This document shows positions 15,088-23,864 of a stretch of 30,397 bases of DNA, in pieces. Position 1 is the stretch's first letter; the number at the start of each line of letters is the position of its first letter. The DNA comes from Acholeplasmatales bacterium (GTDB lineage Bacteria > Bacillota_I > Bacilli_A > Izemoplasmatales > Hujiaoplasmataceae): positions 1 through 30,397 of the forward strand of contig DMTN01000028.1 of assembly GCA_003477305.1 (NCBI GenBank), given 5' to 3'. Made by a program: the position numbers and the translations under genes. The notes under the pieces are model-generated. The model saw only the letters and a program-made list of their open reading frames with translations. It had not been told where the DNA came from and did not search any database.

Positions 15088-16287
15088 TTATTTATGCGTT
15101 TCCTTAAAATTCAGGATGTGTCCCATCTTTTCCATTTTCGTCCGCATGTAGAATTCGTTCTTCTCGTTGTGGTTGAGCTGGATCGGAACGCGGTTCGCGA
15201 TCTCGATGCCATAACCCGATAATCCCTTGATCTTGAGCGGGTTATTCGTCATCAGACGGATTTTTTTCACCCCGAGGGCGGATAGCATCTCGGCGCCGAC
15301 GCCGTAATCGCGCAGATCGTCGGGAAAGCCGAGCGCAAGATTGGCTTCGACCGTGTCGAGACCGCCGTCCTGGAGCTGATAGGCGCGGATCTTGTTGATG
15401 AGGCCGATCCCGCGGCCTTCCTGGCGAAGGTACAGGATGATGCCCCTTCCGGCTTTTTCGATGCGCCGCATCGCGGTATGAAGCTGTTCGCCGCAGTCGC
15501 AGCGTTTCGATCCGAAGGAATCGCCCGTCAGGCATTCCGAATGGATGCGGACGAGCGTCGCGCCTTCGGCGGTCACATCGCCCTTGACGAGCGCGACATG
15601 GTGTTCGCCGGTCAGGCGGTTGACGAAACCGACCATCTCGAAGGTGCCGTACTTCGTCGGCATCTTGGCGGCGGCGATGCGTTCCACAAGGATGTCCGTG
15701 GCGCGCCGATGCCGGATCAGTTCGGCGATTTCGAGAACGTCGAAGGTTTCCTCCGCTTTCGCGAGTTCCGCGTAGGTGAGCGAGCGGCCGTCTTGATCGA
15801 CCATTTCATAGAGAAGTCCGACGGCCGGCGCGGCCGCAAGCCGGCAGAGATCGACGATCGCCTCCGCCGGCGCGGCGCGGCGCAGGACGCCGCCGTTCTT
15901 CGAGGAAACGACTTGGAATTCGCCGCCCATGCGGAACTGTTCGGGGGCTGCCCCGGGGGCGACGAGCGCGCGGATCAGCCGGGCGAGGCGGACGGGCGGG
16001 GGTTGTTGATCGCCATCGCGAGCGCTCATGTTGACGAAATCGGTGTCATACTCGAGCGCGGCGTTTTTCCGGATGCCGGTCAAAACGCCGAACTCCTCGT
16101 AACCGAGGACGATCGAGGGCATGATCCGAAACGGACAGAACGCGCCGATGCAGCCGCTGGCGTCGGACTGCGAAGCGATCGCCGCATAATGGCAGACGTC
16201 GTCGGGCGAGCCCTCGTCCGTCAAAACGATTTTACCGCCTTGATTCAGGATGTCGAGTGCGGCTGTGACATTGAGTCGGTTGAACAT
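15088..16287 (-). CDS. ribA: GTP cyclohydrolase II with degenerate DHBP synthase domain (RibBA-like)
   Basis: The 399-residue protein has the length and layout of RibBA. The C-terminal half (about 200-395) is an intact GTP cyclohydrolase II, opening the imidazole ring of GTP. The zinc cysteines are C252, C263 and C265, and YLRQEGRGIGL starts at 286. The N-terminal half aligns by pattern to RibB (GGVLRR, AEAIVDL), but the catalytic acidic block DDEDRENEGD is replaced by TDEGSPDDV. The RPGH motif reads RMGGE and GHTEA reads APAEA. That half is therefore unlikely to make dihydroxybutanone phosphate. It sits 4 bases after the reductase gene, with an AGAAGGAG ribosome site inside that gene's end. 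Confidence 0.9.
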   Translation of the reverse strand: MFNRLNVTAALDILNQGGKIVLTDEGSPDDVCHYAAIASQSDASGCIGAFCPFRIMPSIVLGYEEFGVLTGIRKNAALEYDTDFVNMSARDGDQQPPPVRLARLIRALVAPGAAPEQFRMGGEFQVVSSKNGGVLRRAAPAEAIVDLCRLAAAPAVGLLYEMVDQDGRSLTYAELAKAEETFDVLEIAELIRHRRATDILVERIAAAKMPTKYGTFEMVGFVNRLTGEHHVALVKGDVTAEGATLVRIHSECLTGDSFGSKRCDCGEQLHTAMRRIEKAGRGIILYLRQEGRGIGLINKIRAYQLQDGGLDTVEANLALGFPDDLRDYGVGAEMLSALGVKKIRLMTNNPLKIKGLSGYGIEIANRVPIQLNHNEKNEFYMRTKMEKMGHILNFKETHK

Positions 16288-16291
16288 GATC

Positions 16292-17029
16292 TCAGGCTCC
16301 TTCTAATGTAGGTTCGACGGGATTTGCGGGGACGGCTTCGAGGATGAGGTCCGCACCGGCGGTGATGCGCCGCACGAAGCGGAGTTGCGCCGCTTCGGCG
16401 ATGGTCGCAAAGCCGCGTCCGCCGACCGCCGGCTTGGCCGTTTCGCCGCCGATCACGATGGGCGCGACGGTGACGAAGACGAGGTCGAACAGTCGCTGTT
16501 CGATGAAGGAGAAATGGACCGTTCCGCCGCCTTCGACGAGAATCGACCTGATGCCGATTCCCTTCAGCCGGATCAATGCTTCGCGGAGACCTTCCGGCGA
16601 ATGGGGATCGGGGATGCCGATCACGACGACGCCGAGGCGCTCGAGCGCGACTTTACGGACGGGATCCGCATCCTTTCGACAGATGACGATGGTCCATGCG
16701 GTCGAAACAAGATGCAAAAGCGGCTCGTCGAGCGGAATCCGGAGTTGCGAATCGAGGATGATGCGGGCGGCGTCATGGCCTTTCCCGTTGGCTAGACGCG
16801 TCGTCAGCCGCGGATGGTCGGCAAGCACCGTGTTGATGCCTACGAGAATGCCGTCGTGGCGATCGCGCAGGCGATGGACGAAAGCCATCGACTGCGGTCC
16901 GGAGATGTATTTTGAATCCCCGGTGCGGGTGGCGATTTTGCCGTCGATCGACATCGCGAAACTGAGGGTCACGAACGGGAGCGTCCTTGCCGTCTTGATG
17001 TTTGCGTATTGCTTCATGATCTTCCGCAT
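16292..17029 (-). CDS. Stand-alone RibD C-terminal-type reductase
   Basis: The 245-residue protein is the reductase half of RibD, a dihydrofolate-reductase fold. PFVTLSFAMSIDGKIAT starts near 18, followed by GDSKYISG, DGILVGINTVLADHPRLTTR, and the NADPH-binding LVEGGGTVHFSF near 170. It would reduce the ribosyl group of the pyrimidine made after GTP cyclohydrolase II. The deaminase half with its zinc H-C-C motif is absent. The ATG at 17029 has an AAAGGGG site at good spacing and an extended -10 upstream. With the RibA-like gene it forms a two-gene unit. It could serve riboflavin or another pteridine or pyrimidine product. Confidence 0.88.
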   Translation of the reverse strand: MRKIMKQYANIKTARTLPFVTLSFAMSIDGKIATRTGDSKYISGPQSMAFVHRLRDRHDGILVGINTVLADHPRLTTRLANGKGHDAARIILDSQLRIPLDEPLLHLVSTAWTIVICRKDADPVRKVALERLGVVVIGIPDPHSPEGLREALIRLKGIGIRSILVEGGGTVHFSFIEQRLFDLVFVTVAPIVIGGETAKPAVGGRGFATIAEAAQLRFVRRITAGADLILEAVPANPVEPTLEGA

Positions 17030-17061
17030 ATCGATGCCCCTTTCGTCGAAGGTTCAAGTTG

Positions 17062-17070
17062 ATGATATCA
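17062..17070 (-). promoter_or_regulatory. Extended -10 promoter of the reductase-ribA pair
   Basis: TGATATCAT on the - strand (hexamer 17067-17062) is an extended -10 without a clear -35. No FMN riboswitch is recognisable in the 110 bases between this gene and orr, and no terminator separates them, so read-through from the ornithine operon is also possible. Confidence 0.45.
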
Positions 17071-17139
17071 CAAGCGCGCGCCGTCGACTCCGCCGACGCT
17101 TTTCAATCGTCGTTTCGGTCGGTTCGGTCGCGCCCGGGT

Positions 17140-18204
17140 TCAATGCCGATGCCGCTTGTGGACGTAGCGCGACGTCATCAGCCGCAACAGGCCGGCATAG
17201 TCGACATGAAACGCAAGGACGTCGCCGACATGATGTCCGGTGTCTCTGAGATCAACGATGAGGTGGTCGCTCGAGGCTCCGATGATTCGGATGCGGGCAT
17301 CGATCGGCGTCAGATTCGCCGCTTCGACGTCCTGACGGCCGATCGCGAGGATGCCGCGATGCATCAACCCGCGGTCGACGATGTCGGGGTGTTCCCCAAA
17401 CGAATTCATTCCGATCTTGCCTTGCGGGAAACTCGGTTTGACCGCGGCCTCGACGAGTTTCGCGTAAAGCGTGAACGCGTCGCGGTGCATCGCGGGAAGC
17501 GGATTCCCATAGGCGGTCTCCCGCCCGAAGAAAACCGCTTCGCCGATGCGGAGGCCGTTGATGTCCGAGGGTATCGTGTGTGTGCCGAGGAGATGGACGG
17601 AGGACGAGTTTCCTCCCGAGACGATCGGTAGTTTCAGACCGAGTTCGCGCTCGATCGTTTTGGCGATGTCGACGAGCGCGCCGAGATTGACCGCATCCGG
17701 GATCACGCCGCCGTAACAAGTGAGATTCGTGCCGATGCCGGCGAGCCGGATGCCGGCGGTGCCGGCGGTCGCCGAAACGACCGGCAGGTACGCGCTCTCG
17801 TGCCAGATGCCCTCACGCAAGTCGCCGACATCGAACATGAGGATCACGTCGTGGATCTTGCCCTGCTTCACGGCCGCCGCCCCGAGGGCGCGGATGGTGT
17901 CAATCTCGGAGTTGAGCGAGAGGTCCGCGTCACGGACGACGCGGGAGGCTTCCGATGCCATCGGCAGACGCATCAGCGCCTTCGGGAGCGGAATGTCGCG
18001 GAAGCGGATCAGGTTTTCGATCCGCGAGTCGGCGAGATGCGAGAATCCGGCGCCGGCCAGCCGGCGGACGGTCATAACGTCGCCCGCCAGGACTTTGACG
18101 ACGAGAAAGACGCGATCGATGCCGTCGGCGCGACAGGCGTCGACGATCGTTTTCGCGTTTTCTTCCAGTTTCGCCAGATCGATATCAAGACGTGGGTACA
18201 TCAT
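17140..18204 (-). CDS. orr: Ornithine racemase
   Basis: This PLP enzyme of the alanine-racemase-like fold interconverts L- and D-ornithine, supplying the D-isomer to the aminomutase. The 354-residue protein opens with YPRLDIDLAKLEENA. The PLP lysine is K37 in LVVKVLAGD, followed by SHLADSRIENL, a block typical of Orr and related amino acid racemases. GGNSSS near 200 should bind the phosphate. The start overlaps the stop of the MutL-like gene. It is the last gene of the alr-arc-ord-ort-ora run, and its neighbours make the ornithine assignment much stronger than sequence alone. Confidence 0.9.
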   Translation of the reverse strand: MMYPRLDIDLAKLEENAKTIVDACRADGIDRVFLVVKVLAGDVMTVRRLAGAGFSHLADSRIENLIRFRDIPLPKALMRLPMASEASRVVRDADLSLNSEIDTIRALGAAAVKQGKIHDVILMFDVGDLREGIWHESAYLPVVSATAGTAGIRLAGIGTNLTCYGGVIPDAVNLGALVDIAKTIERELGLKLPIVSGGNSSSVHLLGTHTIPSDINGLRIGEAVFFGRETAYGNPLPAMHRDAFTLYAKLVEAAVKPSFPQGKIGMNSFGEHPDIVDRGLMHRGILAIGRQDVEAANLTPIDARIRIIGASSDHLIVDLRDTGHHVGDVLAFHVDYAGLLRLMTSRYVHKRHRH

Positions 18205-19574
18205 TGCACTTCCCGTCCGATGCTATGCATCAAGAGTGCGAGCGCCGCACCCGGATGGGTGCCGGCGATGGCGCCGGCAGCGGCGAACACGTAATCCCGG
18301 TCGATGAGGAGCTGTGCCGTCGGCGGCGGATAGAGCCGTTTTCGGTCATCCGTCGCGATCATCTCGGAAAGCATCGAAAGACCGTGGGGAAGACGCGCGA
18401 GCGCACCGCCCGTGCCGATCACGGAGCGAACCGCGGTGAGGTCCTTTCCTTCGGCGACAGTAATCTTGCCGGTCGTTCCGAAAGCATCGACGAAACGTCC
18501 GGCATGTCGGTCGAGGGCGATGCTGAGGGCGAACTGTGCGAGTCGCTCGACGAGCAAAACGTGCATGCTTCCCGGAATCGGGGGATAGGTTTCAAGCAAT
18601 CGAGCGAGTTCCGCGGCGCCGATGCCGAGGTCGCGGGCGAGGCGGTCGATGCCGATCGCATCGATCAGATTCTGACGGTTGACGTAGACGCCGAGATCGC
18701 CCTCGACCGTCCGTTTCGCAAACGGTTCGGGCGCGATCGCGCGACTCGAGGCTTCGGCGCCGCCGGCCGTGACGGAATGAATGTCCGTCGTCGCCCCGCC
18801 GATGTCGGCGACGACCAGATCACCGATCGTCTTTTGCAAAAGGAGCGCCGCGTTCATGACCGCACCGGGCGTCGGGAGAATCGACCCGCCGATCCGATCG
18901 CGGATTTTTTCCATGCCGGGAGCGCGGATGATGTGGCGTTCGAAGACGTCCTGGATGATGCGCCGCGCGTCCTCGACGCGAAGCTGGTCGATCCGCGGAT
19001 AGACGTTTTCCGCAATCGTCAGCCAGCGCTCCACCCCGTGTTCCTGAAACGCCTTGATGACGGCGTCCCGGGCATCGATGTTTCCCGCGAAAACGACGGG
19101 AACGTCGAGACGAAGCGCCGCGATCGCCGCGGCATTCAGCGTTGCCGTTTTCCGGTCGCCATGGTCGACGCCGCCGGCGATCATGATGATATTGAGTCCA
19201 AGCGCGCGGATGCGGGCGAGATCGACGTCGTCGAGCAGACCCGAGGTGACGAGTTTGAGATTCGCGCCGGCGCCGAGCGCCGCTTCCTTCGCGGCGCGCG
19301 CGGTCATGTCGTGGACAAGTCCGTGGACGCTCATCTTGAGTCCGCCTGCGGCGCTCGAGCAGGCGAATGTCTCGCGTGCTTCGATCTTGTCGGTGCCGAG
19401 TCGGGCGCAAAGATCCTGGATCGCCTGTTCGAGGCCGACGTTGACATCGCCTTGGAGGACGGTCGTCGCGGCCCGCCCCTGGCCGAGGCAGCGCGGACGG
19501 CCCGCGATCCCGTCGATCGCCGTCGCCTTCGTCGTGGTGCTGCCGATTTCGGCGACAAGGATGTCGATCTTCAT
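18201..19574 (-). CDS. MutL/GlmL-like reactivating ATPase for ornithine aminomutase
   Basis: The 457-residue protein belongs to the glutamate mutase MutL/GlmL group of the ASKHA (Hsp70-actin) superfamily. EIGSTTTKATAI (9-20) is phosphate loop 1 and DIGGATTD (257-264) is phosphate loop 2. GGLKMSVHGLV and VFAGNIDARDAV are conserved MutL blocks. Lying directly between oraE and orr, with its ATG overlapping the oraE stop, it probably removes damaged cobamide from the aminomutase, as the diol dehydratase reactivases do. That activity is inferred from family and position. Confidence 0.88.
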   Translation of the reverse strand: MKIDILVAEIGSTTTKATAIDGIAGRPRCLGQGRAATTVLQGDVNVGLEQAIQDLCARLGTDKIEARETFACSSAAGGLKMSVHGLVHDMTARAAKEAALGAGANLKLVTSGLLDDVDLARIRALGLNIIMIAGGVDHGDRKTATLNAAAIAALRLDVPVVFAGNIDARDAVIKAFQEHGVERWLTIAENVYPRIDQLRVEDARRIIQDVFERHIIRAPGMEKIRDRIGGSILPTPGAVMNAALLLQKTIGDLVVADIGGATTDIHSVTAGGAEASSRAIAPEPFAKRTVEGDLGVYVNRQNLIDAIGIDRLARDLGIGAAELARLLETYPPIPGSMHVLLVERLAQFALSIALDRHAGRFVDAFGTTGKITVAEGKDLTAVRSVIGTGGALARLPHGLSMLSEMIATDDRKRLYPPPTAQLLIDRDYVFAAAGAIAGTHPGAALALLMHSIGREVQ

Positions 19575-21775
19575 GGTCGTTGCTTTTCCCGGAGGCGGCG
19601 GACGAGGAAGGACGCGACATGGATGCCGTGGGTCCCGCGGCCGAACCCGGCGTCGAGTCCTTGCTTCACGGCCAGTTCGGGCGTGACCTGCGTGCCTCCG
19701 CCGATGATGAGGAAACGGTCGCGGACGCCCTTCTCGATCGCATAGTCGCAGATTTTCTTCATGTTGCGGTAATGCACGTCGTCATGCGAGATGATCGTCG
19801 AAAGCAGGATCGCGTCGGCGTCGGTCTCGATCGCCGCGTCGACCAGCTTGTCGACGGGGACGGAGGTGCCGAGATACTCGCACTGGATCCCGTACTTCTC
19901 GATGCCGCCGTGCTTGATGTCGATGATTTCGCGCAGTCCGACGGAATGCTCGTCTTCGCCGACGGTGGCGGCGACGATCTTGATCGGACGGTCTTTCACG
20001 AACGCCGTGATTTCCGCGTCGGACAGAAGGTCCGGCGGCGGCGGGATGGTAAGCGTCGCGACGTCGACGTCGAAGGCGTAAGTGCCCTTGATCTGGATGC
20101 GCGTGGCTTCCGCGGGATGGAGGACTTCGCGGTGGATGACCTCCACGTCGGAAAGGTTCATCTTCCGCCCGATTTCAAGGGCGGCCGCGGCGGCGATGGC
20201 TTCGGCGGCCGGAATCGTCAGGTCGACGACGACGGTTCCGTCGCCGGACCATTGGACCTCGGGACGCAGGATCGAGCCGTCTTGGTATTTCTCGACGTCC
20301 TTCATGCGGTGTTCGACGTTGTCTTCGGGATCGAGTTCGTCGACATAGACGATCTTCCGCCGGTCGGCGAAGGTCGATCCGCCGATGAGGACGGAGGGAT
20401 CGTCTTGTTCGTCGAGCCCGTACTGGGCGACGTTGTTGTCCCCGAAATGGAACGGGACGGGGGCGAAGTAGTCGGGATCGCGGTCGTAGACGGTGCCGGC
20501 GCCGATGCCGCCTGACACCTTGCGGACCATCCCGTCGCCGTTGCGCTCCGGATAGATCCCGGAATCGATGAAGAACCCGGCTTCGACGGCAGCGAAGTAT
20601 CCGCCCGTCGCGAGCATGTCCTCGAAGAAGAGGACCGCGCGTTCCTTGATCTCGCGGACCCGTTCCTTCATGTAACCGTCGGTGCGGACGGCGACGCAGT
20701 CCAACAATCCGTCCATGCCGACGAGCGCCTGCTTCGCGGTATCGCAGGCTTCGATGTTGTACATGTGCCAGGGGACGTTGCGTCCTTCGTCGGGCGTGAT
20801 CGTCGACTGGATGTCGGCGGACGTCAGTTTCGAAACGACCATGTTGAGAACGTGCGTGACGGTCGCCTCGCGGGTCGAGGACTCCATGTATTTCGTATTC
20901 ATCTGCGCCCGCATCCGGTAGCCGTCGAACAGGTCGCGGATCGCGACCGCATACGGCAGGTTCAACTTGAGGTCGGGTGCCGGCGACGCCGCCGGCGGAA
21001 CGGTCGAAAGGGCGATGTTTTCCTTCTTCATCCCCGCTTTGACCGAATAGGCGCTGTTGACGGCGTGCTGGACGAGGAGTTCGGGCATCACGTTCCACGC
21101 GACCTTCGCGGTCGCGTTGGCGTTGTGCGCCCCGTCGATCTGCAACATGTCCGCGCCGGCCATGATTTTCTTCGATTCGGCTGCGTCGACGAACGATCGC
21201 ACCATGTTGATGTTGCGGTAGAGAACGTTGTACTGCGGGTCCTGATGAGCGCCGTTGACGCCTTCTTCGGCGTACATCACGGCGATTTCGGGTCCGGCGA
21301 CGCCGGAAACGTAGGAATGGAAGTTGATCGGTCGGCCCACTTCGTCCTCGATCGCATCGAGCGCCTTGCGGGAAGCGCGGACCTGCTTGCGCGTGATCGG
21401 CACACCGCCGACGCCCTGCGGCGTCCCCTCGATGAGACCGTCGAAATGAGACTGTCCGGCGGTGCGGATGACCATGATGTGGTCGGCCCCGTGCCAGGCG
21501 GCCATCCGCATCCGGCGGATGTCGTCCTCGAAGCGGCCGGAGGCGATTTCGGTGGTGATCACCGGCATCGGCTGCGGATCGATGCCGCCGAACGATTTCG
21601 CCGCAAGCGGCGCGATCGAACGGCGAAGCGGTTCGGAAAGTTCGGCGTAGGTGCATGGTCCGTACTGCAGATCCTTCGCGGGAATGCGCCAGGTCCATCC
21701 GCGGCGGCGCGGTGCGTAGTGTTCGAGATCCCGGAGGAGTTCGCGGACGTCGAGCTTCTTGTCGGCGGCGTTCAT
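19571..21775 (-). CDS. oraE: D-ornithine 4,5-aminomutase, large subunit OraE
   Basis: This adenosylcobalamin- and PLP-dependent enzyme shifts the terminal amino group of D-ornithine to give 2,4-diaminopentanoate. The 734-residue length matches OraE. The C-terminal Rossmann domain has the B12-binding DEHSVG with axial H610. A lysine 11 residues later (K621, in DIKHGG) has the spacing of the PLP lysine relative to the cobalt-binding histidine in the Clostridium sticklandii enzyme. The N-terminal TIM-barrel region carries HGADHIMVIRTAGQSHFDG. The ATG at 21775 overlaps the oraS stop (ATGA); an upstream in-frame start would run 12 codons into oraS. Confidence 0.95.
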   Translation of the reverse strand: MNAADKKLDVRELLRDLEHYAPRRRGWTWRIPAKDLQYGPCTYAELSEPLRRSIAPLAAKSFGGIDPQPMPVITTEIASGRFEDDIRRMRMAAWHGADHIMVIRTAGQSHFDGLIEGTPQGVGGVPITRKQVRASRKALDAIEDEVGRPINFHSYVSGVAGPEIAVMYAEEGVNGAHQDPQYNVLYRNINMVRSFVDAAESKKIMAGADMLQIDGAHNANATAKVAWNVMPELLVQHAVNSAYSVKAGMKKENIALSTVPPAASPAPDLKLNLPYAVAIRDLFDGYRMRAQMNTKYMESSTREATVTHVLNMVVSKLTSADIQSTITPDEGRNVPWHMYNIEACDTAKQALVGMDGLLDCVAVRTDGYMKERVREIKERAVLFFEDMLATGGYFAAVEAGFFIDSGIYPERNGDGMVRKVSGGIGAGTVYDRDPDYFAPVPFHFGDNNVAQYGLDEQDDPSVLIGGSTFADRRKIVYVDELDPEDNVEHRMKDVEKYQDGSILRPEVQWSGDGTVVVDLTIPAAEAIAAAAALEIGRKMNLSDVEVIHREVLHPAEATRIQIKGTYAFDVDVATLTIPPPPDLLSDAEITAFVKDRPIKIVAATVGEDEHSVGLREIIDIKHGGIEKYGIQCEYLGTSVPVDKLVDAAIETDADAILLSTIISHDDVHYRNMKKICDYAIEKGVRDRFLIIGGGTQVTPELAVKQGLDAGFGRGTHGIHVASFLVRRLREKQRP

Positions 21776-22146
21776 CGTTTTCCCCCGAAGGAGGCCGCGA
21801 CGCGGTCCCATCCTTCATCGGCCAATAATTTCAGGCCGGCGGTGCGGACATCCACGGAATCGATCGTCGCAAGCCGGTAGACGACATGTCCGGCGCCTTT
21901 TCCGATCAGACGGCGATCGATCGTCTTGTCGACGATGAGTTTCGCCTCGACATCGGAAAAACCCATGCGGAGAAGCACGGACCGTTCGATCGAAGGCGTC
22001 GTATGGGTCTTGGCCAAGGCGATCAGCGGATCGACGGAGCGGTCGGCCAGTTCCCAGAAATACGCCTTGAGCTGTGCATCGGTCAACTGCGCGAGATGTT
22101 CCCGCCGCGATGTGAAGTCATCGGGGCGGACCGTTGTTTTGTTCAT
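21772..22146 (-). CDS. oraS: D-ornithine 4,5-aminomutase, small subunit OraS
   Basis: The 124-residue protein has the size of OraS (about 120) and sits immediately before oraE. It is highly helical: a REHLAQLTDAQLKAYFWELA helix near 15-34, TTPSIERSVLLRMGF in the middle, and a KGAGHVVYRLA block near 83-93. The family has no cofactor of its own and binds the OraE barrel. The ATG at 22146 is six bases downstream of GGAGGA; an ATG at 22152 directly abuts that site and is less likely. Confidence 0.92.
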   Translation of the reverse strand: MNKTTVRPDDFTSRREHLAQLTDAQLKAYFWELADRSVDPLIALAKTHTTPSIERSVLLRMGFSDVEAKLIVDKTIDRRLIGKGAGHVVYRLATIDSVDVRTAGLKLLADEGWDRVAASFGGKR

Positions 22147-22148
22147 CG

Positions 22149-23567
22149 TCATTCCTCCCATGCGACGCCGAGGTCGGTGAGCGCGCGGCGGACGAAATCC
22201 GCCGTCGCATTCGTCTCGGCGACGAGATATGCAAAATCGGACCGTTCGATCCGTGTGTGGTCCTTCACCTGGTTCTTGATCGACGAGACACGGATTTTAT
22301 CGAGATCGAGGTCGACAGCGCGGATCAGGTCGACGCGTTCGGGAAGGATGATCGACTTCCCCGGAATCTCTTCTTCCGGATTTCCGAAACGGATCTCGAC
22401 ACCGTGGCTGCGCGCGAAGGACAGTTGCGCCTGATGATGCTTGCCGGCGCCGGTGTACTCCGTTTCCTGAACGACGATCACCTGGTCCTCGTCCATCGTG
22501 CGGGCGAGCGAAAGGGCGGCGGCGAGGGAAACGTTTCCGGCGGGACCGCGTTCGATCCCTTCGAGGATCGTCAGGGCTTCGGTGACGAAGAAAACCTCGC
22601 CCTGGTTGACGGTCACGTAACGGTCCGCATAACGAAGCGGGCGCGCCGCCGAACGGGGTACGTCGCTGCGGTCCGGATTGGTCATGAAGGGCATTCCGAA
22701 TCCGGTATGCCCGGTCGTGAACGACTTCCGGTTGAAGTCGTGGTCGCTCGCCATGTGCAGGCCTTTCAGATTGACGCTCGCGGCGACGATCGGCACGTGC
22801 GTCTTCGTCGTTTTGAGGATTCCGCGCGCCGTACCGGTGAGGTTCCCGCCGCCGGCGTTCGTGACGACGACGCAGTCGGGCAGACGGCCGGTCGCGGCGA
22901 GGCAATCCTCGACGAGTTCGGCACCGAGGGTCTCGACCCCGGCGACGCCGAACGGGGTGTAAAGCGATGCGTTGAAATAGCCTGTCGTTTCAAGCAGAGA
23001 CAGGAAGGTATAAAACAGTTCGGGTCCGACCGAAAGTTGCACGACTTCGGCGCCGTATGCTTCGCAAGCGCGCGCCTTTTCGATGATTTCGGGTTGTCCG
23101 ACGCCGCGGCCGTCGTAGCACTCCTGGATGACGATGCACTTGAGTCCGTATTTCGCCGCCTGGGAGGCGACGGCGGCGCCGTAGTTGCCCGAGGTCGCGG
23201 CGATCACGCCGGCGAATCCGAGTTCCTTGGCGCGGTGGCAGGCGATCGAGGCGCGACGGGCCTTGAAGCTGCCCGAGTCGTTCTGCGCCTCGTCCTTGAT
23301 GAAGATGCGCGCGCCTTTTTTCTGTGCGGCGATGCGGCGGACGAGTGCCGTCATGTTCGACAGTTCCTTGAGCGGGGTCGACCCGACGCCGTGTTTCTTC
23401 TGAATGTCGCGAATCCGCGCGAGGTCGTATCCGGTGTCTTCCATCATGCGTTCGTAGTCGAAGCCGATCGATCCCGTTTCGTAGCGGGAGTAGTCGATTC
23501 CGACGGAGGTTTTCATGATCTCGTTTTTGCGCCTGAGGACCGCGGCGTAGGAGTCGTCGCGCTTCAT
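22149..23567 (-). CDS. ortB: 2-amino-4-oxopentanoate thiolase, beta subunit OrtB
   Basis: This PLP enzyme (fold type II, threonine-synthase-like) cleaves 2-amino-4-oxopentanoate with CoA to acetyl-CoA and D-alanine, together with OrtA. The 472-residue protein has the PLP lysine at K102 in SGSFKAR. The phosphate cradle is in the TNAGGGNLTG block and the TSGNYGAAV region is the asparagine loop. The ATG overlaps the stop of ortA (ATGA), and oraS begins 2 bases after its stop. The assignment rests on the fold and on its fixed place between ortA and oraS in known ornithine clusters. Confidence 0.93.
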   Translation of the reverse strand: MKRDDSYAAVLRRKNEIMKTSVGIDYSRYETGSIGFDYERMMEDTGYDLARIRDIQKKHGVGSTPLKELSNMTALVRRIAAQKKGARIFIKDEAQNDSGSFKARRASIACHRAKELGFAGVIAATSGNYGAAVASQAAKYGLKCIVIQECYDGRGVGQPEIIEKARACEAYGAEVVQLSVGPELFYTFLSLLETTGYFNASLYTPFGVAGVETLGAELVEDCLAATGRLPDCVVVTNAGGGNLTGTARGILKTTKTHVPIVAASVNLKGLHMASDHDFNRKSFTTGHTGFGMPFMTNPDRSDVPRSAARPLRYADRYVTVNQGEVFFVTEALTILEGIERGPAGNVSLAAALSLARTMDEDQVIVVQETEYTGAGKHHQAQLSFARSHGVEIRFGNPEEEIPGKSIILPERVDLIRAVDLDLDKIRVSSIKNQVKDHTRIERSDFAYLVAETNATADFVRRALTDLGVAWEE

Positions 23568-23863
23568 CGTCTTTCACCATAAAGCGTCGAAAGGACGATC
23601 CGATCGATTTCCTGCAGTTCGGGAACAAAAACGCCGAAATCGTGGCGGTAGCTCGGTTCGACCGTCTCAAGCGTCCCGTGTTCCGTCCGTCCGGTGACGG
23701 TGCGGATTTCGACCGCTTCGCCGATCTCCGCGTCCGCCGTCAAAAAACCCTTGACCCAGAGTTCGAACGGCACTTTGCGCGTATCTTCCGGAAGGTTCTC
23801 CGCCCGGTCCGCGGGCGCGAGGAGGATCCGGTGGATGCGGACCCAGGTTCCCATTTTCACCAT
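23564..23863 (-). CDS. ortA: 2-amino-4-oxopentanoate thiolase, alpha subunit OrtA
   Basis: The 99-residue protein has the size and gene position of OrtA, the small partner of the PLP subunit. MGTWVRIHRILL near the start and a basic beta-barrel-like pattern (GEAVEIRTVTGRTEHGTL) match the family; no catalytic motif is known for it. It starts 1 base after the ord stop, with GGTGAG as ribosome site. A GTG at 23872 would add three residues and overlap ord. It is translationally coupled to ortB. Confidence 0.9.
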   Translation of the reverse strand: MVKMGTWVRIHRILLAPADRAENLPEDTRKVPFELWVKGFLTADAEIGEAVEIRTVTGRTEHGTLETVEPSYRHDFGVFVPELQEIDRIVLSTLYGERR

Positions 23864-23864
23864 A

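Noticed and set aside
17030..17139. Possible FMN riboswitch upstream of the reductase gene
   Set aside because: None of the conserved RFN stems can be found, and the gap between orr and the start is too short.
18192..21880. Long + strand open frames (517 and 371 codons among others) opposite the MutL-like gene and oraE
   Set aside because: They mirror well-supported - strand genes, lack ribosome sites and have shadow-type composition.
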